A program made the position numbers and the translations under genes. The notes below the pieces were generated by a model. The model was not told where the DNA came from and did no database searches. It was given only the letters and a program-made list of their open reading frames with translations. 64,000 bases of DNA, taken from positions 310,001 through 374,000 of the forward strand of contig CAVRVJ010000001.1 in the NCBI GenBank assembly GCA_963724645.1. The letters run 5' to 3'. Source of the stretch: CAVXSP01 sp963724645. GTDB lineage: Bacteria; Acidobacteriota; Vicinamibacteria; Vicinamibacterales; SCN-69-37. Positions 34,112-42,245 of this stretch are shown in pieces; position 1 is the first letter of the stretch; each line of letters starts with the position of its first letter.

Positions 34112-36754
34112 TTACTCGTTGCGCATTGCGGTGAGAACATCGATTCTGGTTGCACGACGCGCCGGCAGGATGCACGCCGCAAGCGCCACGGCGACCATCA
34201 CGAGCACCGCCGCCACGATGTTTGCCACGTCAGCCGCTGTGAGCCCGAACAACAAGTCGGAAATGAAGCTGGCGGTCAGCCGGACGGCGACAATGGCCGC
34301 GATGATGCCGGCGGCCAGGCCGGTACCAAACACCTGCATCGTGTCCCGCAAAGACTCGCGAATCACCGACCACCGGCTGGCCCCCAACGCCGTCCGGATC
34401 CCCAGTTCAGTGGTCCGCTGCGCGACCGTGAACGAGGCCACGCCGAAGATCCCGATTGATACGAGCAGCAATCCAAGAAGGCTGAAGAACGCGCTGGTCG
34501 CGGCGACCATTCGTTCCTTCGCGATGTCCCGGTCGATCTCCTGCCGCATGGTCCTGATATCCACCACCAGCCGCCGGTTGACACGCTGAACCTCCTCTCG
34601 AACGGCGGGCGCGATCGCGGCCGTGTCTCCCGCCGTGCGGACTTCCAGAGCCCCGATGCGATCCGGTTCTCGCGGCGCCATGAAATACATCATCGGTCCG
34701 CTCTCTGTGCGCAGCGCGGTGAGCCTGGCATCCCGAACGACACCGACGATTTCGGTGTTCGGTGGGTCACCGATCCGCGTGCCGACCGGATCGGCATTCG
34801 GGAAGTAACGTTTGGCAAATGACTCGGTGATGATCACGCACCGCCGCTCCTGCGCGAAGTCGGCGGCGGTGAACGCGCGTCCACGTACCACGGAAATGTC
34901 CATCGTCTGGAAGAACGAGGGACCCACAGAGGCCAAGCCCCAGGCCTCACCACGATCGAATGAGCGACCGGGGATAGCCATCGTGCCTCGACTGAAATTC
35001 CCTCTCATTACGTCATTCCGAATGCCGCTCACCGAAAGGACACCGGGTATGGCGGACACACGCTCGAGCAGCAGGCCGTACAGTGCGCCGACCTGCCCCT
35101 CGCGATAACCGCTCCCGCGGGTGTCCAAGGAGACCTGCAATAGGCTTTCGGGATTGAAGCCCACGTCCAGGCGCACCAAGTTCCGTAGCGTCTGGACAAA
35201 TAATCCGGCGCCGACCAACAGGATCACCGACAAGCTAACCTGGCAGGCAACCAACGTGCGGCCAAGGCGGCGGGTGCGCTTCGTCGAGCTGCTTCCTTGG
35301 CGTGATCTCAGGGTGGCCGTGAGATCCACCTGTGCGGCACGCCACGCGGGAGCCAGCCCGAACAGCAGCGCACTCAACAGCGACACTCCGGCGGCAAAGC
35401 CCAGGACGCGCGCGTCGACCCGGAACGCCAGGCTTTCAGGCATCACCGACACGGGCAGCATCGACAGGATGATCGACACACCCCATCGCGCGAACATCAG
35501 TGCCAGAACGCCGCCCAACGTGGCCAATACGGCGCTCTCGACCAGGTACTGCAGAACCAATCGCGACCGGCGTGCGCCGAGCGCGGCCCGGACGGCCAGC
35601 TCACGCCGCCGCGCACTATTTCGCACCATCAGCAAGTTGCCGACATTCGTGCAGGTGATCAGCAGCACCAGGGTGACTAATCCCGTGAGCGCCAGCAGTG
35701 GACGTTCATATTGCACACGCAAGGCAGAGAGCCCCTTGCCCGCGGCGAGGAACGCGACATGTGCAGAGGGTTGGCCGGGACGGCTCCCGGCCACGATTCC
35801 AGTCTGTTCCTGGGACAGTTGACTGAAGAGCACGTCCAACGCCGCTTGCGCCTGTGAGGCCATGATGCCAGGCTTCAAGTGGCCAATCATCTGCTGGGGT
35901 GCGGGCGCACTCGAATGGGCCGAGGAAATCCACAGATCCGGTGAGCTCTCGAGAGAGAGGCCGAGGAACTGCGGTACAGCGACGCCAATCAATGAGTAAG
36001 CCTGCCCATCTATCGTCAGGGACCGGCCCAAGGCACTTGAACTGCCATCGAAACGGGCGCGCCACAGGCGGTAGCTGATGACGGCGACTGGTCCATCGGA
36101 GGAAGTCGGGGTTCTGCCTAACGCTATCGGCACTCCAAGGTCACGGAAGAAGTTCACCGATACCTGCTCGACCTGACGGGCTAGTTCCGCAATGCCGTCG
36201 ACCATGACGACCGGTCGATCCAGCGTGTTGAAACCTACGATGTCGGAAAAAACCTGATTGTGCGTTCGGATATAGTCGAACGCCTCTTTTGGGAAGGAGG
36301 TGGCGACCTTCGTGATTCCAAAAACCGTCACCGTCTGCCGGACCTGAACGAGGCCGTCCGGCTCGCGTACCGGCAATGAGTGAAGCAGCAGGTCGTCTAC
36401 GAGACTGAACAGGGCGGTATTGGCACCGATGCCGAGGGCGAGCGAGAGCGTGACGATGCAGGTAAATGCAGGACTCTTCCACAGCATGCGGACGGCATAC
36501 CGGAGATCCTGCGCGAGCACGTCCAGCACGGGCATCCCCCGGTGCTCGCGGTGCTTCTCGCGGATCGACTCCAGCCCACCGAGTTTCAGGAGTGCTTGAC
36601 GCCGCGCCTCGGTGTGCGACATGCCTCTGCGGCGGCCTTCGTCGATGAGTAGCTCCAGATGCGTGGTCAACTCTTCGTCGAAGTCGCGGTCCAGACGGTC
36701 CTTCCTCACCATAGCCAACGAGCGCGACCAGATTGTGCGGAACCAGTGCGTCAT
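34112..36754 (-). CDS. ADOP-family ABC permease (MacB/FtsX-type, acidobacterial duplicated)
   Basis: The 880-residue protein has the ADOP layout. A short N-terminal domain (MTHWFRTIWSRSL, DEELTTHLELLIDEGRRRG) is followed by QDLRYAVRMLWKSPAFTCIVTLSLALGIGANTALF, a MacB periplasmic core, a first FtsX domain (NVGNLLMVRNSARRRELAVRAALGA), a second core, and a second FtsX domain (IGIFGVASFTVAQRTTELGIRTALGAS) ending LTAMRNE. About eight membrane helices are expected. It overlaps the PadR stop as ATGA, the usual PadR-ADOP pairing in acidobacteria. No ATPase is next to it, as is typical of these orphan permeases. Substrate unknown. The frame is open to 37303, but the extra part is a shadow of PadR. Confidence 0.9.
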   Translation of the reverse strand: MTHWFRTIWSRSLAMVRKDRLDRDFDEELTTHLELLIDEGRRRGMSHTEARRQALLKLGGLESIREKHREHRGMPVLDVLAQDLRYAVRMLWKSPAFTCIVTLSLALGIGANTALFSLVDDLLLHSLPVREPDGLVQVRQTVTVFGITKVATSFPKEAFDYIRTHNQVFSDIVGFNTLDRPVVMVDGIAELARQVEQVSVNFFRDLGVPIALGRTPTSSDGPVAVISYRLWRARFDGSSSALGRSLTIDGQAYSLIGVAVPQFLGLSLESSPDLWISSAHSSAPAPQQMIGHLKPGIMASQAQAALDVLFSQLSQEQTGIVAGSRPGQPSAHVAFLAAGKGLSALRVQYERPLLALTGLVTLVLLITCTNVGNLLMVRNSARRRELAVRAALGARRSRLVLQYLVESAVLATLGGVLALMFARWGVSIILSMLPVSVMPESLAFRVDARVLGFAAGVSLLSALLFGLAPAWRAAQVDLTATLRSRQGSSSTKRTRRLGRTLVACQVSLSVILLVGAGLFVQTLRNLVRLDVGFNPESLLQVSLDTRGSGYREGQVGALYGLLLERVSAIPGVLSVSGIRNDVMRGNFSRGTMAIPGRSFDRGEAWGLASVGPSFFQTMDISVVRGRAFTAADFAQERRCVIITESFAKRYFPNADPVGTRIGDPPNTEIVGVVRDARLTALRTESGPMMYFMAPREPDRIGALEVRTAGDTAAIAPAVREEVQRVNRRLVVDIRTMRQEIDRDIAKERMVAATSAFFSLLGLLLVSIGIFGVASFTVAQRTTELGIRTALGASRWSVIRESLRDTMQVFGTGLAAGIIAAIVAVRLTASFISDLLFGLTAADVANIVAAVLVMVAVALAACILPARRATRIDVLTAMRNE

Positions 36755-37095
36755 CGGTCGGGCCCTCCAGTCGCGAGGACGCGTCCCATCACCGCCGCGA
36801 CCCTCTCCCAGTTCTCGGTCTCGGCCACGAGCTGTTTTTCTCCCGCTCTGGTGATGGAGTAGAACCTCGCACGGCGGTTGTTCTCCGAAACGCCCCATTT
36901 CGACCGTATCCAGCCTCGCTGCTCGAGCCGTACCAGCGAGGTGTAGATCGTCCCCTGATTCAAAATGACCCGGTCCTCGCTGACCTGCTCGATCCTGCGA
37001 GCGATGCCATACCCGTGGAGCGATCCCAAGGTGAACAACGTACACAGCACCATCAGATCGAGGGTGCCCTGGAGAATGTCGAGCTTTGTCTGCAC
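36751..37095 (-). CDS. PadR-family transcriptional regulator
   Basis: The 114-residue winged-helix protein has LDILQGTLDLMVLCTLFTLG, LHGYGIARRIEQ, VILNQGTIYTSLVRLEQRGWI and RARFYSITRAGEKQL. I choose the GTG at 37095 because AGGAG lies 11 nt before it and family members begin just before KLDxLQG; an ATG at 37125 would add ten residues but has no ribosome site. It is coupled to the ADOP permease by ATGA and probably represses the pair through the dyad upstream. Confidence 0.9.
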   Translation of the reverse strand: MQTKLDILQGTLDLMVLCTLFTLGSLHGYGIARRIEQVSEDRVILNQGTIYTSLVRLEQRGWIRSKWGVSENNRRARFYSITRAGEKQLVAETENWERVAAVMGRVLATGGPDR

Positions 37096-37116
37096 GGAGC
37101 CGTCGCTCCTGTCGAA

Positions 37117-37151
37117 ATTCCACATGTAGCATTTCGCAGCTCGTGTGGAAT
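37117..37151. promoter_or_regulatory. candidate PadR operator: ATTCCACA-N19-TGTGGAAT
   Basis: Two perfect 8-bp half-sites (37117-37124 and 37144-37151) face each other across 19 nt, directly upstream of the GTG start of PadR. The position and symmetry suit autoregulation. A looser ACATGT core lies inside the left half. Confidence 0.5.
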
Positions 37152-37553
37152 GTCAACAGGAGGCATTCAGAACCGTTCGACGCAGGCGGTCCGGCTCGTT
37201 CAGCAGGAAGGAAGATGCGGTCTCCCGAACGAGATCGTCGGCTCTTCCGAAAAAAGCCCCTTGAATCGCACGCGGTCCCCAAGCGACCGGCGCACAGAGC
37301 CATTCGTCCTTCGGCACCGTGACCTTGCAGCGACGGTGCTGGGCCTCGGGTCCGTCACTGCACGAAAACGCTCACGTTGCGCGGTTCGATTGACTATTTG
37401 GGGTTGAGAGTTCGATCGTTTGGAATCAGCACGTTAGAGCTGGTGAGAGCACGCCGCATCGCCCTCGTCGTGCTGACGGGTAGGATCAAGTGGTCGCTCG
37501 TTCGGCGGCATGCCGATCGGATCGCCGCCGCCGTTGCTAGAATCGGCTGAACC
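37152..37553. other. 402-nt gap between the PadR dyad and the kinase stub
   Basis: No gene, strong hairpin or repeat could be supported. Frames crossing it belong to the shadow extension of the ADOP gene. Confidence 0.5.
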
Positions 37554-37844
37554 ATGAGCGTGTGGGCTCCCGCGATTCGACTTGGCCCCTACGAGTTGAC
37601 CGCTCCGCTGGGCGCGGGCGGGATGGGCGAAGTGTGGAAAGCCCGCGACACGCGAGTCGATCGCGTCGTCGCCATCAAGCGCCTCAAGGCCGAGCACGCC
37701 GAGCGATTCAAGCGCGAAGCTCGTGCGATCGCCGCACTCAATCATCCACACATCTGCCAGCTCTATGACGTCGGGCCGGATTACGACATCGGGTCTCACG
37801 ACGCCGCGATTCGGAGCGACGGCAGCCAGAAGCGACTGCTGTAA
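37554..37844 (+). pseudogene. truncated Ser/Thr protein kinase (N-lobe only)
   Basis: The 96-residue frame starts MSVWAPAIRLGPYELTAPL with the Gly loop LGAGGMGEVWKARD, the ATP lysine in VAIKRLK, the C-helix Glu in FKREARAIAALNHPHICQLYDVGPDY, and then stops matching. The HRDLKPEN and DFG segments are absent; about 20 unrelated residues lead to a stop. The intact relative at 39492 shows what is missing. It cannot be an active kinase. Confidence 0.78.
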
Positions 37845-37961
37845 ATGCTTAACGAGAAACGGGATAGTCGCCGTCGAGGCCGGAGCCGCTGAAGACAGGC
37901 GGCCGGCGTTCTTTCCTGCTTGCGCTCGCGCGTGCCAGTCGAAACACGCAGGGCGCAGGCA

Positions 37962-38630
37962 CTACCTGGTGCCTTTCGCGAGTTTCTGCGCTTGCTCGAG
38001 GTGACGTTTCAATATTGGGAGTATCTTCTCCGCGAAGGTCTTGACGTCAGAATCCACGTTCGCCGTTGCCGCCATGAACGCGCTCACGGCCTTCGTGTGA
38101 TCCTCGATCATCATGCTGATGAATGTGCCGTCGAACGTCGCGCCACTGACGGCGTCCAGTTTCTTCATCGTGGCTTGGTCCGTCGATGTCGGGTCAGTGG
38201 AGATCGTCACGTTCTTGCTCGTGGCAATCGCCATTAATTCGTCGTTGGCTTTCTGGTGATCGGCGACGAGCATCTGCGCGTATGCCCGCACGTCAGCGCG
38301 CATCGCCCGGGTTTGCGCGAGCTTGGCCAATTCGATTTCGACGACGCCATCGTGACCAGCTTCCTTGATGAAGGATATCGCTGCGGGACTTGCGATGTCT
38401 TCCTTCGCGGGTGCCTCTTTCGCTGCACCGCCGGAAGGCGGGCCAATCGTGATGGCTGGCGGTCGAGGTGACGTCTTCCCCTGGGGCGGAGGGAAAGGTT
38501 TTGCAGGATCTTCTGGCTGTGGCTGAGGCGGGCGCGGCGCCGGCGGCGTCGACTGCGCTGACACACGGGTGGCGCTGACGCCAAGCGCCGCCACCAATCC
38601 AGCGAGTACGATGACATGCTTGAGCGACAT
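37962..38630 (-). CDS. DUF4142 family exported protein
   Basis: The 222-residue protein has a signal peptide (MSLKHVIVLAGLVAALG), a Pro-rich linker (about 27-65) and a helical DUF4142 domain: AISFIKEAGHDGVVEIELAKLA, ADVRAYAQMLVADHQKANDEL, FDGTFISMMIEDHTKAVSAF. A strong ribosome site (GGGAGAG) precedes the ATG at 38630. These ferritin-like periplasmic proteins are common in soil bacteria; function unknown, some linked to stress. Confidence 0.9.
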   Translation of the reverse strand: MSLKHVIVLAGLVAALGVSATRVSAQSTPPAPRPPQPQPEDPAKPFPPPQGKTSPRPPAITIGPPSGGAAKEAPAKEDIASPAAISFIKEAGHDGVVEIELAKLAQTRAMRADVRAYAQMLVADHQKANDELMAIATSKNVTISTDPTSTDQATMKKLDAVSGATFDGTFISMMIEDHTKAVSAFMAATANVDSDVKTFAEKILPILKRHLEQAQKLAKGTR

Positions 38631-38997
38631 GGGTAGCTCTCCCTTCGGCTGCATCCGTAGCCGTATAAGGGAGTACTGCAAAACGACTGCCGGTCTCAAC
38701 CGCGCGAGGGCTGCAATCCCTCGTACCGTGTGTTCACGACGAAAGGACGGTCGCCCGGGGTGCTGTATCAAACCGATACGTCGCGCTGTCACGACTTGCC
38801 GACGGGATCAACTTCGCCGTCTGACGAAGATGCTTAGGTTTCTGGCCGCTGCCGATCCCCGACAGGAGGCACGCTGGACGCGGCTACCCCTCGAGGAGCG
38901 CCAATAGTTCCCGCCAGCGGCAACGCGATTCTTTCAGCGCGGCTCGTGTTTCCCATGAGCGGTCGCCGTGTTTCAATCGGGCCCGCCGCCATCGCTC
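38631..38997. other. 367-nt gap between the DUF4142 and small secreted protein genes
   Basis: Contains the promoter region of the minus-strand DUF4142 gene. No gene is supported; the open frames have Arg-rich, shadow-like composition. Confidence 0.5.
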
Positions 38998-39264
38998 CTA
39001 CCGCACGGCTACCACGGCACATCGCTGCTGATCGTCGACGAAATACAACCAGTTATTCGCCTCGCCCCCTCGCCAGACCAGCACGGCGTCGGTCGGAAAC
39101 GGGGCGAGCGCTAAACACTGCTGCGTTTCGATGATGGTCTGGTTCCGCCTATCGACGTAGAAGTTCTGGTCCACCTTCTTCACCGACAGCCGATACGTGT
39201 CCGCCCGCACACTCGTGACCGCCACCATCACCACGGCGGCCGCCAGCCACCACACATGCTTCAC
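38998..39264 (-). CDS. small secreted protein of unknown function, possibly FNR-controlled
   Basis: The 88-residue protein starts at GTG 39264 with GAGGAG 9 nt upstream and a signal peptide (VKHVWWLAAAVVMVAVTSVRA). The mature part of about 67 residues has two cysteines in QQCLALAP and DDQQRCAVVAV, which could form one disulphide, and WRGGEANNWLYFVDD. I do not recognise the family. A perfect FNR-type box and a fitting -10 lie upstream. Confidence 0.65.
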   Translation of the reverse strand: MKHVWWLAAAVVMVAVTSVRADTYRLSVKKVDQNFYVDRRNQTIIETQQCLALAPFPTDAVLVWRGGEANNWLYFVDDQQRCAVVAVR

Positions 39265-39304
39265 CTTGCACACTCCTCGATGGAAGCCAAACGATTGGCG
39301 TGCG

Positions 39305-39347
39305 AGTGTAACTGGACGGACACGACCGGGCCCTTGATCGGGATCAA
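39305..39347 (-). promoter_or_regulatory. FNR-type box (39334-39347) with a -10 at class II spacing
   Basis: TTGAT-CGGG-ATCAA at 39334-39347 matches the FNR/ANR consensus TTGAT-N4-ATCAA at every fixed base. On the minus strand TACACT (39310-39305) follows 23 nt later, close to the spacing of promoters activated from -41.5. The predicted start would be near 39298, 33 nt before the GTG at 39264. The box is also 144 nt upstream of the divergent kinase gene. Confidence 0.55.
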
Positions 39348-39491
39348 CTCGTCGGCGAACCTCTGCTGACGGCGAGCGCGCGTGACGGGACGAACGTAGG
39401 TGGTTGTTTATCGTCGAGATCACATTCACAGGGCGGAGGGGAATGGTCGAGTCAGAGGCGCGACTTGTCCCGATTCGTGCTTCCCCGTAAG

Positions 39492-42155
39492 ATGTCGTCG
39501 GCTCCCCCAATGCCGCTGACACCAGGAGTTCGCCTCGGCGCGTACGGAGTCTCCGCCCCCATCGGCGCTGGCGGCATGGGCGAGGTGTACCGCGCAACCG
39601 ACACGCGGCTCCATCGCGACGTGGCGATCAAGGTCCTGCCTGAAAGTTTCGCCGCCGATGCTGATCGCCGCGCTCGGTTCGAGCGCGAAGCCCAAGCCAT
39701 CGCCGCCCTGTCACACCCGAACATTCTGGCCATCCACGACACAGGTATCGCGGAAGGCCGACTGTTTGCCGTCACGGAGTTGCTCGACGGTGAGACTCTG
39801 CGCGAGCGGTTGACGGCCGGCGCGCTGCCGGTGCGCAAAGCGATCGAGACCGCGGTGCAAATCGCGCGCGGGCTCGCGGCTGCGCATGACAAAGGCGTGG
39901 TCCATCGCGACCTCAAACCCGAGAACGTGTTTCTGCTGAACGACGGCCAGGTGAAGATTCTCGACTTCGGGCTCGCCGCCCGCGCTATCTCGCCGGGTGC
40001 GGCAGAAACCGTGGCGGCATTGACCGATCCCGGCACGGTCATGGGCACCGTCGGCTACATGGCGCCCGAACAGGTTCGTGGCCAGACGGTAGATGCTCGG
40101 GCGGATCTCTTCGCCCTCGGCGCGATGCTGTACGAGATGCTTTCGGGCCGGCGCGCCTTTCAGCGCGACACCGTCGCCGAGACATTGACGGCGGTTTTGA
40201 AGGAGGATCCGCCGGATCTGTCGACGAGCCGCGCCGAGGTCCCTCCGGCGCTCGAGAGCATCGTGAGGCACTGTCTGGAGCGGAATCCGGCAGAGCGGTT
40301 CCAGTCGGCCCGCGACCTTGCATTCAACCTGCAAGCCGCGGCGACAGGAAGCGGATCGGTCCAAGGCTCGGTGACGGCGGCAGGGGATCGGTCGCGCTCG
40401 AGACCGGGCGCGCGGGAGGCCATCGCGTGGGCGCTCGTCGTAAGCCTCGCTGCCGTGGCCGCGAGTCTGACCTACTTCCGCGTAAGCGCGGCCCCGACGA
40501 CAGGAGTGAACCCACGGTTCCAGGTCTCGCCTCCGGACAACACGTCCTGGGGAGCGCCACTCGGGGCGCCCGAAGGGTCGAACGGCGGCACCATTTCACC
40601 CGACGGCACGATGCTCGCATTCGTCGTCCTCGATGCCACCGGGAAGAGCCAGTTGTGGGTGCGACCGATCGACAGTTTCGTGGCTCGTGCGTTGGCGGGA
40701 ACGGAAGGAGCGGCCTTTCCGTTCTGGTCGCCCGACAATCGGTCCCTCGCCTTTTTCACGCAGACGCGTTTGAAACGCGTGTCGCTCGAGGGCGGCCCGG
40801 TGCAAACGGTCACCGATCTGTCGAGCACGCCGCGAGGCGGGACATGGAGCAGTCGGGGTGTCATTCTGTTTTCGTCGGCGGGTTCTCCGATCTTTCGGGT
40901 TTCGGCCGATGGTGGCCAAGCCGCCGCCTTGACCAAGCCGGATGCGCAGAACCCGGGGCATCAGTGGCCCTCCTTTCTCCCCGACGGCGAGCATTTCCTG
41001 TACGTGACATCAGGCAGTCGTGACGTCTATCTCGGATCGCTTGGCTCCGACACGGGTAAGCGTCTCTTCAGGAGCGACACTAATGCGATCTTCGCGCCGC
41101 CGCGGGACATTCTGTTCGTCCGGGAGGGCACGCTGCTCACGCAGCGATTCGACGCCAATCGCCTCGAGCTCGTCGGAGAACCGGTACCGATCGTGGATCA
41201 CGTGTCGTGGACGATCGCGCCATGGAACTACGGCGCGTTCTCCGCCTCCTCCACGGGCGCCCTCACATATCGTCGGAGCGGCGGCAACCGGACGCAGTTT
41301 GGTTGGTACGACCGCTCCGGCAGGCTGCTCGCGCCCATCGGACCATCCGGTGAGTACCTATCGCCGGCGCTCTCACCGGATGAAACCAGAGTGGTGTTCA
41401 CGCGGCGGGACGATCAGTCGGCGGGAGATATCTGGACGGTCGACATCTCCCGGCAGACCCTTTCACGCTTCACATTCGATCCGGCCAGCGAGATCTACCC
41501 GGTGTGGTCGTCGGACGGGCGGACAATTGTCTATGAATCCACGCAAGACGGACTGCTGGCGCGGAATGCCGACGGCACCGCCGCGCCGAGACCGCTGCTG
41601 AAAACGCAATCGAGTGTGATCCCCACGCAGATCGTGCCCAATCCGCCGCGCCTCCTGTTTTTTGGCGACCTCGGGGGCTCGACGGGCTTCGACATCTACC
41701 TGCTGTCGTTGGAAGGTGGCGCGAAGCCGGTTCCCATCATCCAGACGCCGATCACCGATGTGGAGCCGGAGTTCTCGCCGGATGGACGATGGCTGGCGTA
41801 TGCGTCGACGGAAACGGGCAGCTACGAGGTGTTTGTGCAGCCGTATCCCGCGACGGGCGCGCGCTGGCAGATTTCCACCGGCGGCGGCCGTCAGCCTCGA
41901 TGGCGCGCCGACGGTCGCGAGTTGTTCTTCGTCACGAACGATCGGAAGTTCTACGCCGTCGACGTTCGAGCCAGCACGACGTTCGAGACTGGCGCGCCGC
42001 GCCTCCTGTTCAATATTCCCTCGAACACGATCAGTGTCCGGAACAGCTACTCCCCCAGCCGCGACGGTCAGCGGTTTCTCGTGAACGCGGCGCTCGACGT
42101 GTCGGTGCCACCAATCAACGTCGATCTCAACTGGGCAGCGGCAATAAAGAGGTAA
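39492..42155 (+). CDS. Ser/Thr protein kinase with C-terminal PD40/TolB-like propeller
   Basis: The 887-residue protein has a complete kinase domain (about 15-285): IGAGGMGEVYRATD, VAIKVLPE, VVHRDLKPENV, KILDFGLA and YMAPEQVRG. One membrane helix follows (IAWALVVSLAAVAASLTYF, about 315-335), then an extracytoplasmic propeller of PD40-type repeats with NGGTISPDGTMLAFV, FPFWSPDNRSLAFF, SPALSPDETRVVF, YPVWSSDGRTIVYE and EPEFSPDGRWLAYAS. This layout is very common in acidobacteria, where it acts as a membrane sensor kinase. The ATG at 39492 is chosen; the upstream TTG frame adds nine residues. Its N-lobe resembles the stub at 37554. Confidence 0.92.
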   Translation: MSSAPPMPLTPGVRLGAYGVSAPIGAGGMGEVYRATDTRLHRDVAIKVLPESFAADADRRARFEREAQAIAALSHPNILAIHDTGIAEGRLFAVTELLDGETLRERLTAGALPVRKAIETAVQIARGLAAAHDKGVVHRDLKPENVFLLNDGQVKILDFGLAARAISPGAAETVAALTDPGTVMGTVGYMAPEQVRGQTVDARADLFALGAMLYEMLSGRRAFQRDTVAETLTAVLKEDPPDLSTSRAEVPPALESIVRHCLERNPAERFQSARDLAFNLQAAATGSGSVQGSVTAAGDRSRSRPGAREAIAWALVVSLAAVAASLTYFRVSAAPTTGVNPRFQVSPPDNTSWGAPLGAPEGSNGGTISPDGTMLAFVVLDATGKSQLWVRPIDSFVARALAGTEGAAFPFWSPDNRSLAFFTQTRLKRVSLEGGPVQTVTDLSSTPRGGTWSSRGVILFSSAGSPIFRVSADGGQAAALTKPDAQNPGHQWPSFLPDGEHFLYVTSGSRDVYLGSLGSDTGKRLFRSDTNAIFAPPRDILFVREGTLLTQRFDANRLELVGEPVPIVDHVSWTIAPWNYGAFSASSTGALTYRRSGGNRTQFGWYDRSGRLLAPIGPSGEYLSPALSPDETRVVFTRRDDQSAGDIWTVDISRQTLSRFTFDPASEIYPVWSSDGRTIVYESTQDGLLARNADGTAAPRPLLKTQSSVIPTQIVPNPPRLLFFGDLGGSTGFDIYLLSLEGGAKPVPIIQTPITDVEPEFSPDGRWLAYASTETGSYEVFVQPYPATGARWQISTGGGRQPRWRADGRELFFVTNDRKFYAVDVRASTTFETGAPRLLFNIPSNTISVRNSYSPSRDGQRFLVNAALDVSVPPINVDLNWAAAIKR

Positions 42156-42245
42156 GACGGATCTTCACCGCTTGAGCGGCATGGGTCGTCTGCCACGCGT
42201 TGACAAAGCGGAGCGCGACCTAGGTTTGCCGGGTGTAGGATTCCG

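Noticed and set aside
33570..34175. minus-strand frame with a hydrophobic stretch between VOC and ADOP genes
   Set aside because: It overlaps both neighbours, has no plausible start, and shows only one hydrophobic run.
36755..37303. extension of the ADOP permease frame to 1,063 residues
   Set aside because: It is an out-of-frame shadow of the PadR gene; the ATGA overlap and family N-terminus fix the start at 36754.
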